The notes under the pieces: generated by a model
Databases searched by the model: none
What the model was told of the DNA's origin: nothing
What the model saw: only the letters and a program-made list of their open reading frames with translations
Program-made: the position numbers and the translations under genes
DNA from: CTSoil-043 sp963821235
Lineage (GTDB): Bacteria; Chloroflexota; Limnocylindria; Limnocylindrales; CSP1-4
NCBI GenBank assembly: GCA_963821235.1
Contig: CAWGCS010000001.1
Location: forward strand, 1,736,001 to 1,800,000
DNA length: 64,000 nucleotides
Reading direction: 5' to 3'
Part shown: piece after piece, positions 43,005 through 50,182 of the stretch
How positions within the stretch are numbered: the first letter of the stretch is position 1
How the letters are laid out: each line of letters begins with the position of its first letter

Positions 43005-45274
43005 GCTCGGCGCCGAGCCTGCCCCTCGCGATCCGGCGCCACGCGGCCGCCCGGCCGCTTGCGATCGCCGTTCGCGACGGCGAGGGGGACCACTCGTTCG
43101 GCGGCCTGGACCGTGCGACGGACGTCGCCGCGGCGGCGCTCCACGCCGCGGGCGTGGGCACCGGCGACCGGGTCGCGCTCCTCGTCGTGCCGTCCGGCGA
43201 GGCGGTGGCGCTCGTGGCGGGGATCCTCCGCGCCGGGGCGATCGCGGTGCCGCTCGGGACGCGGCTGACCCGGCGCGAGGTCGGGGAGGCGCTGGCCGAG
43301 ACGAGGCCATCCTTGCTCGTCCACGACGCCGACCTCGCCGAGCTCGCGGCGGACCACGGAATCCCGGCGCTCGACCCGGCTGCGCTCGCGCTGCGGGCGC
43401 GGGGCGTCGAGCGTCGGAGCGTCGAGCTCGCCCCGGCATCCCCGGCCGTTGCCGTCCTCACCTCGGGCACGACGGGGCGCCCGAAGGCGGCGCTCCTCTC
43501 GCACGCGGCGCTGGGCGCGAGCGCGGCAGCCTGGTCGGCGGCGCTGCCGCCAGCCACCGGCTGGCTGCTCTGCCTGGCCCTCTCGCACGTGGCCGGCCTC
43601 GGCGTGGCCTGGCGTGCCCTCGGCGACGGGGTCCCGCTGTCGATCGCGGCGGGCTTCGACCCGCACGCGGTCCTGCGCGTCCTGCGCGGCCCCGACGCGC
43701 CGAGCCACGTCTCGCTGGTGCCCATTCAGCTGGCGCGCCTGCTCGACGCCGAGGGCTCCGCCGGAACGGCCGCCGCGCCGCCACCCTCAGTCCGGGCTGT
43801 GCTCCTCGGTGGGGCCCCGATCCCGCCCGACCTCGTCCGCCGCGCCACGGCCGCGGGATGGCCCGTCGTCCCGACGTTTGGGCTGACGGAGGCTGGCTCG
43901 GGCGTGACCGCGTTCCCCGCGGGGGAGGCGGCCGCGTTCCCCGACTCCTCCGGACGGCCGCTCCAGGGCGTGGCGGTCCGGATCGCCGAGCCGGGCGCCG
44001 ACGGCATCGGGGAGATCCAGGTCCTCTCGCCGGCCGCCTTCTCCGCCTATCTCGGGCGCGAGGAGGAGAGCGCGGAGGCGTTCACCGCCGACGGCTGGCT
44101 CCGGACCGGCGACCTGGGCCGGCTCGACGCCGAGGCGCGCCTGTTCGTGGCTGGCCGCCTCGACGACCGGCTGGTCTCCGGCGGCGAGAACGTCGACCCG
44201 GCCGAGATCGAGGCCGTCCTGGCGGCCCATGCGGCGGTCCGAGAGGCGGGGATCGCCGGCCGTCCCGATCCGGCGTGGGGGACGGTCCCGGTCGCGGGCA
44301 TCGTCCTGCGCCCAGCGGCCGTCGACCCCGGCGACCCTGCCCTCCGGGCCTGGTGCCGGGAACGCCTGGCGCCCCAGAAGGTGCCTGCCGCCTTCGTGCG
44401 CCTGGCGGACCTTCCGCGCACGCCGTCCGGGAAGCTCCGTCGCCGCGACCTGGGCGAGCGCCTCACCCCGCTCGTCGTCTTCCTCCATGCGACCCTCTCC
44501 ACCGGCCGCCAGCTGGCGCCGCTCCTCGCCGCCGTGGCGGGGCCGGGCGACCTCCGCGTCCTCGCCCCGGATCGCCGCGGGAGCGGCGGGCGACGCCTTG
44601 ACCCACCGCGGAGCGTGGCGATGGAGGAGCACGTCGCGGACCTGGCCGCCCACCTCGACGCCGCGGGAGCGGAACGGGCCATCCTCGTCGGCCATAGCTT
44701 CGGCGGCGTCGTCGCCATCGAGGCGGCCGCGCGGCTGCCCGATCGCGTCAGGGCCGTGGTCGCTTACGAGCCGCCCTACGGTCCACTCGCCGACGCCCGG
44801 ACGCAGCGGGCATTCGCGCGCGTGGCCCGGGAGGTCGCAGCCGCAGCCGCCGCGGGGGGCCCGCCCGCTGCCGCCGGGGCGTTCATGCGGGGCGTGGCCG
44901 GCCCGCGCTCGTGGGCCGCGCTGGCGGAGCGGACGCGGGCCTTCCTCGAGGCGGAGGGTGGGGGGGCGGCGGCCGACGCCGCGATGGCCGGTCTCGACCC
45001 CGACGGCCTCGTCCGCATCGCCTGCCCGGTGGCGATCCTCACGGGCTCCGCGTCCGAGCCGTTCTACGCCCCCATCGCCGACGCCCTCGCGGCTCGGATC
45101 CCGGGCGCGCGGCGCACCGACCTGGCGGGCCTCCGCCACACGGCGCCGATCACCGACCCGGCCACGGTCGCGGCTGCCGTCCGGGAGGCCATCGCGGCAG
45201 CGCTGGCCGCCGGCGATTGGCCCTCCCCGCCGGGACCGCCACGCTCCGAGCCACGCCAGGAGGCTTCCGCATGA
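43001..45274 (+). CDS. menE: o-succinylbenzoate-CoA ligase fused to an alpha/beta-hydrolase domain
   Basis: The 757-residue protein is a fusion. Residues 1-488 are an adenylate-forming ligase: LTSGTTGRPKAALLSH, FGLTEAGSGVTAF, GWLRTGDLGRLD, VSGGENVDPAEIEAVL and PRTPSGKLRRRDL. Residues 489-757 are an alpha/beta hydrolase: VVFLHATLSTGRQ, LAPDRRGSGG, the nucleophile Ser in LVGHSFGGVVAIEA and His in LRHTAPITDP. The acid residue near LTGSASEPF is unclear. No stop, and no start codon with a ribosome site, lies between the domains. MenE makes OSB-CoA. The extra domain may hydrolyse DHNA-CoA, a step for which no MenI-type thioesterase is seen here, or assist MenH; this is inference. Confidence 0.88.
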   Translation: MSSAPSLPLAIRRHAAARPLAIAVRDGEGDHSFGGLDRATDVAAAALHAAGVGTGDRVALLVVPSGEAVALVAGILRAGAIAVPLGTRLTRREVGEALAETRPSLLVHDADLAELAADHGIPALDPAALALRARGVERRSVELAPASPAVAVLTSGTTGRPKAALLSHAALGASAAAWSAALPPATGWLLCLALSHVAGLGVAWRALGDGVPLSIAAGFDPHAVLRVLRGPDAPSHVSLVPIQLARLLDAEGSAGTAAAPPPSVRAVLLGGAPIPPDLVRRATAAGWPVVPTFGLTEAGSGVTAFPAGEAAAFPDSSGRPLQGVAVRIAEPGADGIGEIQVLSPAAFSAYLGREEESAEAFTADGWLRTGDLGRLDAEARLFVAGRLDDRLVSGGENVDPAEIEAVLAAHAAVREAGIAGRPDPAWGTVPVAGIVLRPAAVDPGDPALRAWCRERLAPQKVPAAFVRLADLPRTPSGKLRRRDLGERLTPLVVFLHATLSTGRQLAPLLAAVAGPGDLRVLAPDRRGSGGRRLDPPRSVAMEEHVADLAAHLDAAGAERAILVGHSFGGVVAIEAAARLPDRVRAVVAYEPPYGPLADARTQRAFARVAREVAAAAAAGGPPAAAGAFMRGVAGPRSWAALAERTRAFLEAEGGGAAADAAMAGLDPDGLVRIACPVAILTGSASEPFYAPIADALAARIPGARRTDLAGLRHTAPITDPATVAAAVREAIAAALAAGDWPSPPGPPRSEPRQEASA

Positions 45275-46032
45275 CGAATCCGCGCCCCGGGCGCGAAGCC
45301 GCCCCTTCCGGCCGTGCCACCGAGCGCGGCAATGCCGCGGCGTCCGAGGAGGTCGGCGCCATGTTCGACCGGATCAGCGGCGTCTACGACCCGATGAACC
45401 TGGTCATCAGCGCCCTCCAGGAGCCGCGCTGGCGACGGCGCGCGGTCGCCTGGACCGGCCTGCGGCCGGGCGGGCGGGGGATCGACATCGCCACCGGCAC
45501 GGGCAAGGTCGCGGCCGACCTCCAGCGCCGCGTCGGGCCGGGCGGCGAGGTCCTCGGCGTCGACATCAGCCCCGGCATGATCGGGATCGCCCGTCGGCGA
45601 TTTGCCGGTCGTCCGGGACTTACGTTCGTCGTCGGTGACGCAATGGCCCTGCCCGCTGAGGACGACACGTTCGACGCCGCCACGATCGCCCACGGCATGC
45701 GCAACCTCCCCGACTACGGGCGTGGCTTCGCCGAGATGGCCCGCGTCGTCCGGCCCGGCGGCAGGGTCGTCTGCCTGGAGATCGCCCGCCCCCGCAGCCG
45801 CCTTGCCCGCATCCTCCGCTGGTGGTTCGACCGGATCGTCCCGGTCATCGGGAAGGTGGCCGGACAGGGCGGTGCCTACACCTATCTCGTCCGCAGCGTC
45901 AGGAGCTACCCGCCGCCCGAACGGATCGCCGACATCATGGCTGAGGCCGGCCTCGTCGACGTCCGCTGGATCGCGATGTCCGGCGGCATCGTGACCCTCC
46001 ACGTCGGCACCGTTCCGCCGCGTCCCGCGTAG
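45271..46032 (+). CDS. menG: Demethylmenaquinone methyltransferase
   Basis: The 253-residue SAM-dependent methyltransferase of the UbiE/MenG family methylates demethylmenaquinone. It has the hallmark VGAMFDRISGVYDPMN, motif I GIDIATGTGKVAADLQ, VLGVDISPGMIGIAR, FDAATIAHGMRNLPD and RPGGRVVCLEIARP. CAGGAGG precedes the ATG, which overlaps the menE stop. It is the last gene of the operon. Confidence 0.94.
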   Translation: MTNPRPGREAAPSGRATERGNAAASEEVGAMFDRISGVYDPMNLVISALQEPRWRRRAVAWTGLRPGGRGIDIATGTGKVAADLQRRVGPGGEVLGVDISPGMIGIARRRFAGRPGLTFVVGDAMALPAEDDTFDAATIAHGMRNLPDYGRGFAEMARVVRPGGRVVCLEIARPRSRLARILRWWFDRIVPVIGKVAGQGGAYTYLVRSVRSYPPPERIADIMAEAGLVDVRWIAMSGGIVTLHVGTVPPRPA

Positions 46033-46068
46033 GCCGTCAGGCGGTCGCGGCCGGGAGCGTCGCTCCGG

Positions 46069-46926
46069 TCAGTACCAGGGCCAGGGGATGGCCGGCCAGT
46101 CGGGATGCGGCTGGGGGAAGCGGCCGCTCCGCAGGAGCCCGTCGAGGCGGGCCCTCGTGGCCTCGATCTCGGCACGCTCGAGATGCGGCTGCAGGCTCGA
46201 CGCCAGCCGCGGGAGGGTCCCGCGTAGAAGGGCCAGCGCCTCGAGCTCGCGCTGGGCGAGCCGAGTCCCGCGCCAGCCCCAGAGGACGGTCCGCAGCTTG
46301 GGATCCACGCTGAAGGTGACGCCGTGGTCGACGCCCTGGATGATCCCGTCGTCGCGGACGAGCAGGTGGCCGGCCTTGCGGTCGGCGTTGTTGACGATGG
46401 CGTCGAAAAGGGCGATCCGCCGCAGGCGGGGATCCGCGCCCCGGACCAGCTCGACGACGTCGCGATCGTCGCGCACCTCGACCCACAGCTGGACCATCCC
46501 GGGACCGACCGGCGCCCGCTCGCGGAAGACCGTGGGCGGGACGACGTCCCAGCCACTGGCCTGCGACACGATGAACGCAGCGACCTCGCGGTGGGCGAGG
46601 GTCCCGTCGGGGAAGTCCCACAGCGGCCGCTCTCCCCGGACGGGCTTGTAGACCGCCGCGGCCACCGTGGGGCCGCGCCCCGGGACGTCCCCGTGGACGG
46701 CCACGAGGAGCGTCGTGTTCGACGCCTGGACCAGGCGGCCGACGATCTCGATCTCGCCCTCCTCGAGGAAGGGGATCGCGACGGACGGCTCGAGGGCGAC
46801 GGCAGGCGGCAGCTCGGGGCGGGCGTCGTCGTCGGGACCGGACCGCTCGGACGGCCAGGCCTCGCCGGCCTCGTCGGGCGGATGGCCCTCGCCGGCCTCG
46901 TCGGGCCGGCGACGCTCGTCGCTCAT
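46069..46926 (-). CDS. SCO1664-family protein (PI3/4-kinase-like fold)
   Basis: The 285-residue protein matches the SCO1664 family: GEIEIVGRLVQASNTTLLV, AAVYKPVRGERPLWDFPDG, HREVAAFIVSQASGWDVVPP, then LFDAIVNNADRKAGHLLV and IQGVDHGVTFSVDPKLRTVL, where the D-x4-N/D-H pattern resembles lipid-kinase catalytic loops. It forms a conserved trio with DUF3090 and MSMEG_4193-type phosphatase genes, both just upstream on the same strand. The function is unknown. ATG 46926 gives the homologous length. Confidence 0.82.
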   Translation of the reverse strand: MSDERRRPDEAGEGHPPDEAGEAWPSERSGPDDDARPELPPAVALEPSVAIPFLEEGEIEIVGRLVQASNTTLLVAVHGDVPGRGPTVAAAVYKPVRGERPLWDFPDGTLAHREVAAFIVSQASGWDVVPPTVFRERAPVGPGMVQLWVEVRDDRDVVELVRGADPRLRRIALFDAIVNNADRKAGHLLVRDDGIIQGVDHGVTFSVDPKLRTVLWGWRGTRLAQRELEALALLRGTLPRLASSLQPHLERAEIEATRARLDGLLRSGRFPQPHPDWPAIPWPWY

Positions 46927-46975
46927 GGTCGACGGCGACGAGCCCGCGCGCCGGAGGGCGCCGTCGGGCGGCGGC

Positions 46976-47587
46976 TCAGTGGACGTACCCGTTGCGGCGC
47001 GGGCAGAGATGACCGGTCGGGTCGAGTGGCTGGCCACACAGGGGACAGGGCGGCCGGCCTGCGGCGACGGTCCGCAGGGCGCGCTCGGCGAAGGCGCGGG
47101 CCCGCAGCGGCGTCAGGCGGACACGCACGAGGTCCGGCCCGTCAGGGTCGTCGTCGGCGAGCTCGACCTCCGCCTCGTCCTCGTCGTCCTCCTCGTCGTC
47201 GGCGACGTCCTCCTCCTCCTCCTCCTCCTCCTCCTCCTCGGCCTCGACCTGGGCGCGGGCCTCGACGACGATCTCGTCGCTCCCGCCGTCCCAGGCGAGG
47301 GTCATCGTTCCGACCCGGAACGCCTCGACGAGGGGCTCGTCGAGGGGAGCGGCGTCGTCGTCGCCCGGAGCAAGCGCCTCGGGCACGCGGACGCCGCGGC
47401 GAGCGACCTCGGCGAGGAGGAGCGCCATCCGCTCGGCGAGGACCTGGACCTGGACCTTCTCGAGGACGACGGAGACGAGGGACGTGCCTCGCTTCGCCTG
47501 CAGGAAGAAGGTCCGGTTGCCGGGCTCGCCGACGGTTCCGGCGATGAAGCGGTCGGGAAGGCCGTAGTCGTAGATGCGGCGGGACAT
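46976..47587 (-). CDS. DUF3090-family protein
   Basis: The 203-residue protein matches DUF3090: IYDYGLPDRFIAGTVGEPGNRTFFLQA at the N-terminus, VLEKVQVQVLAERMALLL, FRVGTMTLAWDG, and a C-terminal zinc ribbon CPLCGQPL with HLCPRRNGY. An acidic run of about eleven Glu/Asp (residues near 118-128) is coded by a GAG trinucleotide tract. TAGAGT lies six bases before the ATG and overlaps the phosphatase stop codon. The function is unknown; the gene belongs to the trio with its two neighbours. Confidence 0.85.
   Translation of the reverse strand: MSRRIYDYGLPDRFIAGTVGEPGNRTFFLQAKRGTSLVSVVLEKVQVQVLAERMALLLAEVARRGVRVPEALAPGDDDAAPLDEPLVEAFRVGTMTLAWDGGSDEIVVEARAQVEAEEEEEEEEEEDVADDEEDDEDEAEVELADDDPDGPDLVRVRLTPLRARAFAERALRTVAAGRPPCPLCGQPLDPTGHLCPRRNGYVH
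47208..47238 (-). repeat. GAG trinucleotide tract coding poly-Glu in the DUF3090 protein
   Basis: About ten uninterrupted TCC units on the plus strand (GAG on the coding strand) encode poly-Glu. Copy-number changes would keep the frame, so this is a possible length-polymorphic acidic linker. Confidence 0.75.
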
Positions 47588-47596
47588 GACCTGACT

Positions 47597-48274
47597 CTAC
47601 CGCGCCGCGCGGGCGCCCGCCGCCCGCGACCCGCGGCGGGGGGCCCGCCGGGGCGGGACCAGGCCGGCCACGCTCCCGCCGGTGTCGTTGAGTCGCTCGA
47701 CGTGCGGCCCGTGCGGCCCGTAGCGCACGACGGCGAGGGCGGCGGGGTCCACGGCGATCCGCTGGAAGCCGTCGAGGTGGAGCCCCAGCGCGTCGGCGAC
47801 GATCGCCTTGATCACGTCGCCGTGGCTGACGAGGGCCCAGGTCGCATCCGGCCCGAGGGCCGCGTTCCAGGCGCGAACGGCCGCCAGCGCCCGGGCGCTC
47901 ATCTCGGCCAGGCCCTCGCCGTCGGGGAAGACCGCGGCCGAGGGGCGACCCTGGACGACCGCCCAGAGCGGGTCCCGCCGCAGCGCCTTGAGCTCGCGGC
48001 CCGTCCAGGCTCCGTAGCGGACCTCGCCGACGCGCTCGTCGACGTGGAGCGGCGGCGCCGGATCGCGCCCGCCCAGGATCGCCTCGGCCGTTTCCCGGCA
48101 GCGCTCCAGCGGCGAGGTCACCAGGGCGGCCAGTGGCACCGGGCGGAGCCGCTCGGCGAGTGCCGCCGCCTGGGCCCGGCCACGCTCGTCGAGGTGGATG
48201 CCCGGCGTCCAGCCGGAGAGGACGGGTCCCGTGAGGGGGGTGACCCCGTGGCGGACGAGCAGGACCGTGGTCAC
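47597..48274 (-). CDS. Histidine phosphatase family protein, MSMEG_4193 type
   Basis: The 225-residue protein has the phosphohistidine motif LLVRHGVTPL, SPLERCRETAEAIL, EVRYGAWTGRELKALR, and the second catalytic His in WALVSHGDVIKAI. MSMEG_4193-type members are annotated as probable phosphomutases or phosphatases and occur beside DUF3090 and SCO1664 genes, as here. The substrate is unknown. The C-terminus is basic (RRAPRRGSRAAGARAAR). Confidence 0.87.
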   Translation of the reverse strand: MTTVLLVRHGVTPLTGPVLSGWTPGIHLDERGRAQAAALAERLRPVPLAALVTSPLERCRETAEAILGGRDPAPPLHVDERVGEVRYGAWTGRELKALRRDPLWAVVQGRPSAAVFPDGEGLAEMSARALAAVRAWNAALGPDATWALVSHGDVIKAIVADALGLHLDGFQRIAVDPAALAVVRYGPHGPHVERLNDTGGSVAGLVPPRRAPRRGSRAAGARAAR

Positions 48275-48282
48275 GCGGAGGC

Positions 48283-48855
48283 TCAGGCTGGCGCCAGCTG
48301 CGTCTCGGCGACTCCTGCCCCGGCGTCATCGCCCGCCTCGTGGTCGTGGCGGCGCTCCTGCTCGCCGGACCAGGCCGGGATCTCCTCGCCGATCTCGGGA
48401 GCGATCACTTGGAGGCCGCCGAAGACCGTGAAGCCGCTGATCTCGAGGCCCGGCGTCCCCGGCATCGGCAGGGGGGCGTCGGTGGCGTTGCTCGTGGCGC
48501 CGAAGACCGCCGCGTTGGAGACGCGAACGGGGACGCCGGGAGCGACGACGATCCGCGTGCCGCCGAAGGCGGTCCGGACCTCGAGCCTCGCGCCGGCCGG
48601 GTCGAGGACGGCGTTCCGCAGGTCGACGTCGGCGCCGCCGTACCAGCAGATGACGCGGCCGCCGCGGAACGCCGAGGCAGTGCTGGTGAGCTCGCCGCCT
48701 CTCATCACCACGGCCAGGTCGATCTCGTCGGAGGCCGGGTTGGGCGGGGGCGGGGCGTTCTCCTTGAACGAGCGGGCGGCGATGGCGCTGGCGACGCCGC
48801 CCACGATGGAGATGCCGACGGCCAGGCCGAGGAGCCGGGCGAGGAAGCGGAGCAT
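48283..48855 (-). CDS. Membrane-anchored LiaF-like protein
   Basis: The 190-residue protein has an N-terminal hydrophobic helix (ARLLGLAVGISIVGGVASAI) followed by a beta-helix type domain like the C-terminus of LiaF cell-envelope stress proteins: MRGGELTSTASAFRGGRVIC, GADVDLRNAVLDPAGARLEV, FGGTRIVVAPG, and ISGFTVFGGLQV. The tail is acidic with HDHE. GGAGGT stands before the ATG at 48855. A TAGGAT box occurs about 40 bases upstream. No LiaRS genes are adjacent. Confidence 0.7.
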   Translation of the reverse strand: MLRFLARLLGLAVGISIVGGVASAIAARSFKENAPPPPNPASDEIDLAVVMRGGELTSTASAFRGGRVICWYGGADVDLRNAVLDPAGARLEVRTAFGGTRIVVAPGVPVRVSNAAVFGATSNATDAPLPMPGTPGLEISGFTVFGGLQVIAPEIGEEIPAWSGEQERRHDHEAGDDAGAGVAETQLAPA

Positions 48856-48960
48856 CGTGACCTCCGGGCTGGTGGGCGCTGGCGTCGATCCTACCCCCCG
48901 CCCGCGATCGCGGCCCGCTACGCTGCGGGTGAGTGTCATCGTCTGTTGCGTCTTCCGGCT

Positions 48961-49060
48961 TGGCTCCTACGCTCCTTGCCCACCCGCAAGGTGTGGCTTC
49001 CATGCGTTGTGCCGGCCGGGAGACACGACAGACCGGCCGGCGTGACTTGATAGGAGCGTG
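48961..49060 (+). ncRNA. Candidate IS110 bridge RNA
   Basis: The noncoding left part of the IS110 element folds as a closed structure. GCTCCTA (48963-48969) or the adjacent ACGCTCC can pair with TAGGAGC / GGAGCGT (49051-49059). Inside are hairpins CCTTGC-N6-GCAAGG (48974-48991) and GCCGGCCGG-N13-CCGGCCGGC (49011-49041). Bridge RNAs of IS110-group elements lie in exactly this place, upstream of the recombinase gene. The guide loops cannot be assigned without relatives. Confidence 0.45.
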
Positions 49061-49124
49061 GCTGCGCCCCAACTCAGCCGTGTCCGCCGACCGGTCCTCG
49101 GTCACCTCACACGAGGAGGAGACG

Positions 49125-50168
49125 GTGGACATGGTGATCCTCGGTGCCGACCTGCACAAGCGCTGGCACACGGTCGTGGCCGTCAGCGAGACCGGCCGCA
49201 AGCTCGGCGAGCTGACGATCCCGGCAACCCCGGACGGGCACCTCGAGCTCCGCCGCTGGGCGGCGCGCTTCCCTGGCCGGCGCTGGGCTCTCGAGGACTG
49301 CCGGCACCTGAGCCGCCGGCTCGAGGTCGACCTGCTCCGCTCGGGCGAGGCGGTCGTCCGGGTCCCGCCCAAGCTCATGGCCGGCGTCCGGCGCTCGGTG
49401 CGTGAGCCCGGCAAGAGCGACCCGATCGATGCCCTCGCCGTCGCCCAGGCCGCGCTGCGCGAGCCCGGCCTCCCGGTCGCCACGCTCGACGGCCCCGAGC
49501 GCGCGCTCCGGCTGCTCGTCGATCACCGCGAGGACCTCGTCGCCGAGCGCACCCGGCACATGCAGCGGTTGCGCTGGCACCTGCTCGACCTCGGCATCGC
49601 GGAGCCCGGTCCCCGATCGCTCGACCGGGCGGTCGTCCTGGCGGATCTCGAGGGCCGGCTGGCCGGCCGCACCGAGCCTGCCGCGCGCCTGGCCCGCGAC
49701 CTCCTCGGCCGGGTGCGCGACCTGACGGCGGCGATCCGGCCGCTCGAGCGCGAGGTCGAGACCTTGGTCGCGGCCCTCGCCCCGACCCTGCTCGCCCTGC
49801 CGGGCTGCGGTCCGCTGACCGCGGGCAAGATCGTGGGCGAGACGGCGGGCATGCGCCGCTTCCGCTCCAAGGAGGCCTTCGCCCGCCACAACGGCAGTGC
49901 CCCCGTCCCGGTCTGGTCGGGCAACGTCACCCGGTTCCGCCTTTCACGGGGCGGCAACCGACAGCTCAACCTCGCCCTTCACCGGATCGCCATCACCCAG
50001 ATGCGGATCGACGAGCGCGGCCGGGCCTACCTTGAGCACCGACGGGCCGTCGGCGACACGAAGACCGAGGCCATCCGGGCGCTGCGGAGGAGGATCAGCG
50101 ACGAGGTGTTCCGGCGCCTGCGAGCCGACGAGGCAGCCCGGGTGACGCCCCTGGCCGTCGCGGCTTGA
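49125..50168 (+). CDS. IS110-family transposase (DEDD recombinase)
   Basis: The 347-residue protein has the N-terminal RuvC-like DEDD domain (GADLHKRWHTVVAV, WALEDCRHLSRRL, KSDPIDALAVAQAAL) and the C-terminal transposase_20 domain (LLALPGCGPLTAGKIVGETA, FARHNGSAPVPVWSGN, LSRGGNRQLNLALHRIA). Length and motifs are complete, so it looks active. The GTG at 49125 is five bases behind AGGAGG; ATG 49131 is the alternative. IS110 enzymes act with a bridge RNA, for which a candidate lies just upstream. Confidence 0.93.
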   Translation: MDMVILGADLHKRWHTVVAVSETGRKLGELTIPATPDGHLELRRWAARFPGRRWALEDCRHLSRRLEVDLLRSGEAVVRVPPKLMAGVRRSVREPGKSDPIDALAVAQAALREPGLPVATLDGPERALRLLVDHREDLVAERTRHMQRLRWHLLDLGIAEPGPRSLDRAVVLADLEGRLAGRTEPAARLARDLLGRVRDLTAAIRPLEREVETLVAALAPTLLALPGCGPLTAGKIVGETAGMRRFRSKEAFARHNGSAPVPVWSGNVTRFRLSRGGNRQLNLALHRIAITQMRIDERGRAYLEHRRAVGDTKTEAIRALRRRISDEVFRRLRADEAARVTPLAVAA

Positions 50169-50182
50169 CATAGGAGCAACGC

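Larger units (their letters stand above)
48961..50177 (+). mobile_element. IS110-family insertion sequence
   Basis: The element consists of the structured left region and one full-length DEDD recombinase gene. GCTCCTA (48963) on the left and TAGGAGC (50171) on the right form a 7-base subterminal inverted pair; a further TAGGAGC lies at 49051. IS110 elements lack long terminal repeats, so the ends given are approximate. It separates the LiaF-like gene from an ADP-ribosylglycohydrolase gene and supplies the bases directly ahead of the latter's start codon. Confidence 0.65.

Noticed and set aside
44462..45274. Separate alpha/beta-hydrolase gene after menE
   Set aside because: No stop codon ends the ligase part, and no start codon with a ribosome site precedes the hydrolase part; an in-frame fusion is the simpler reading.
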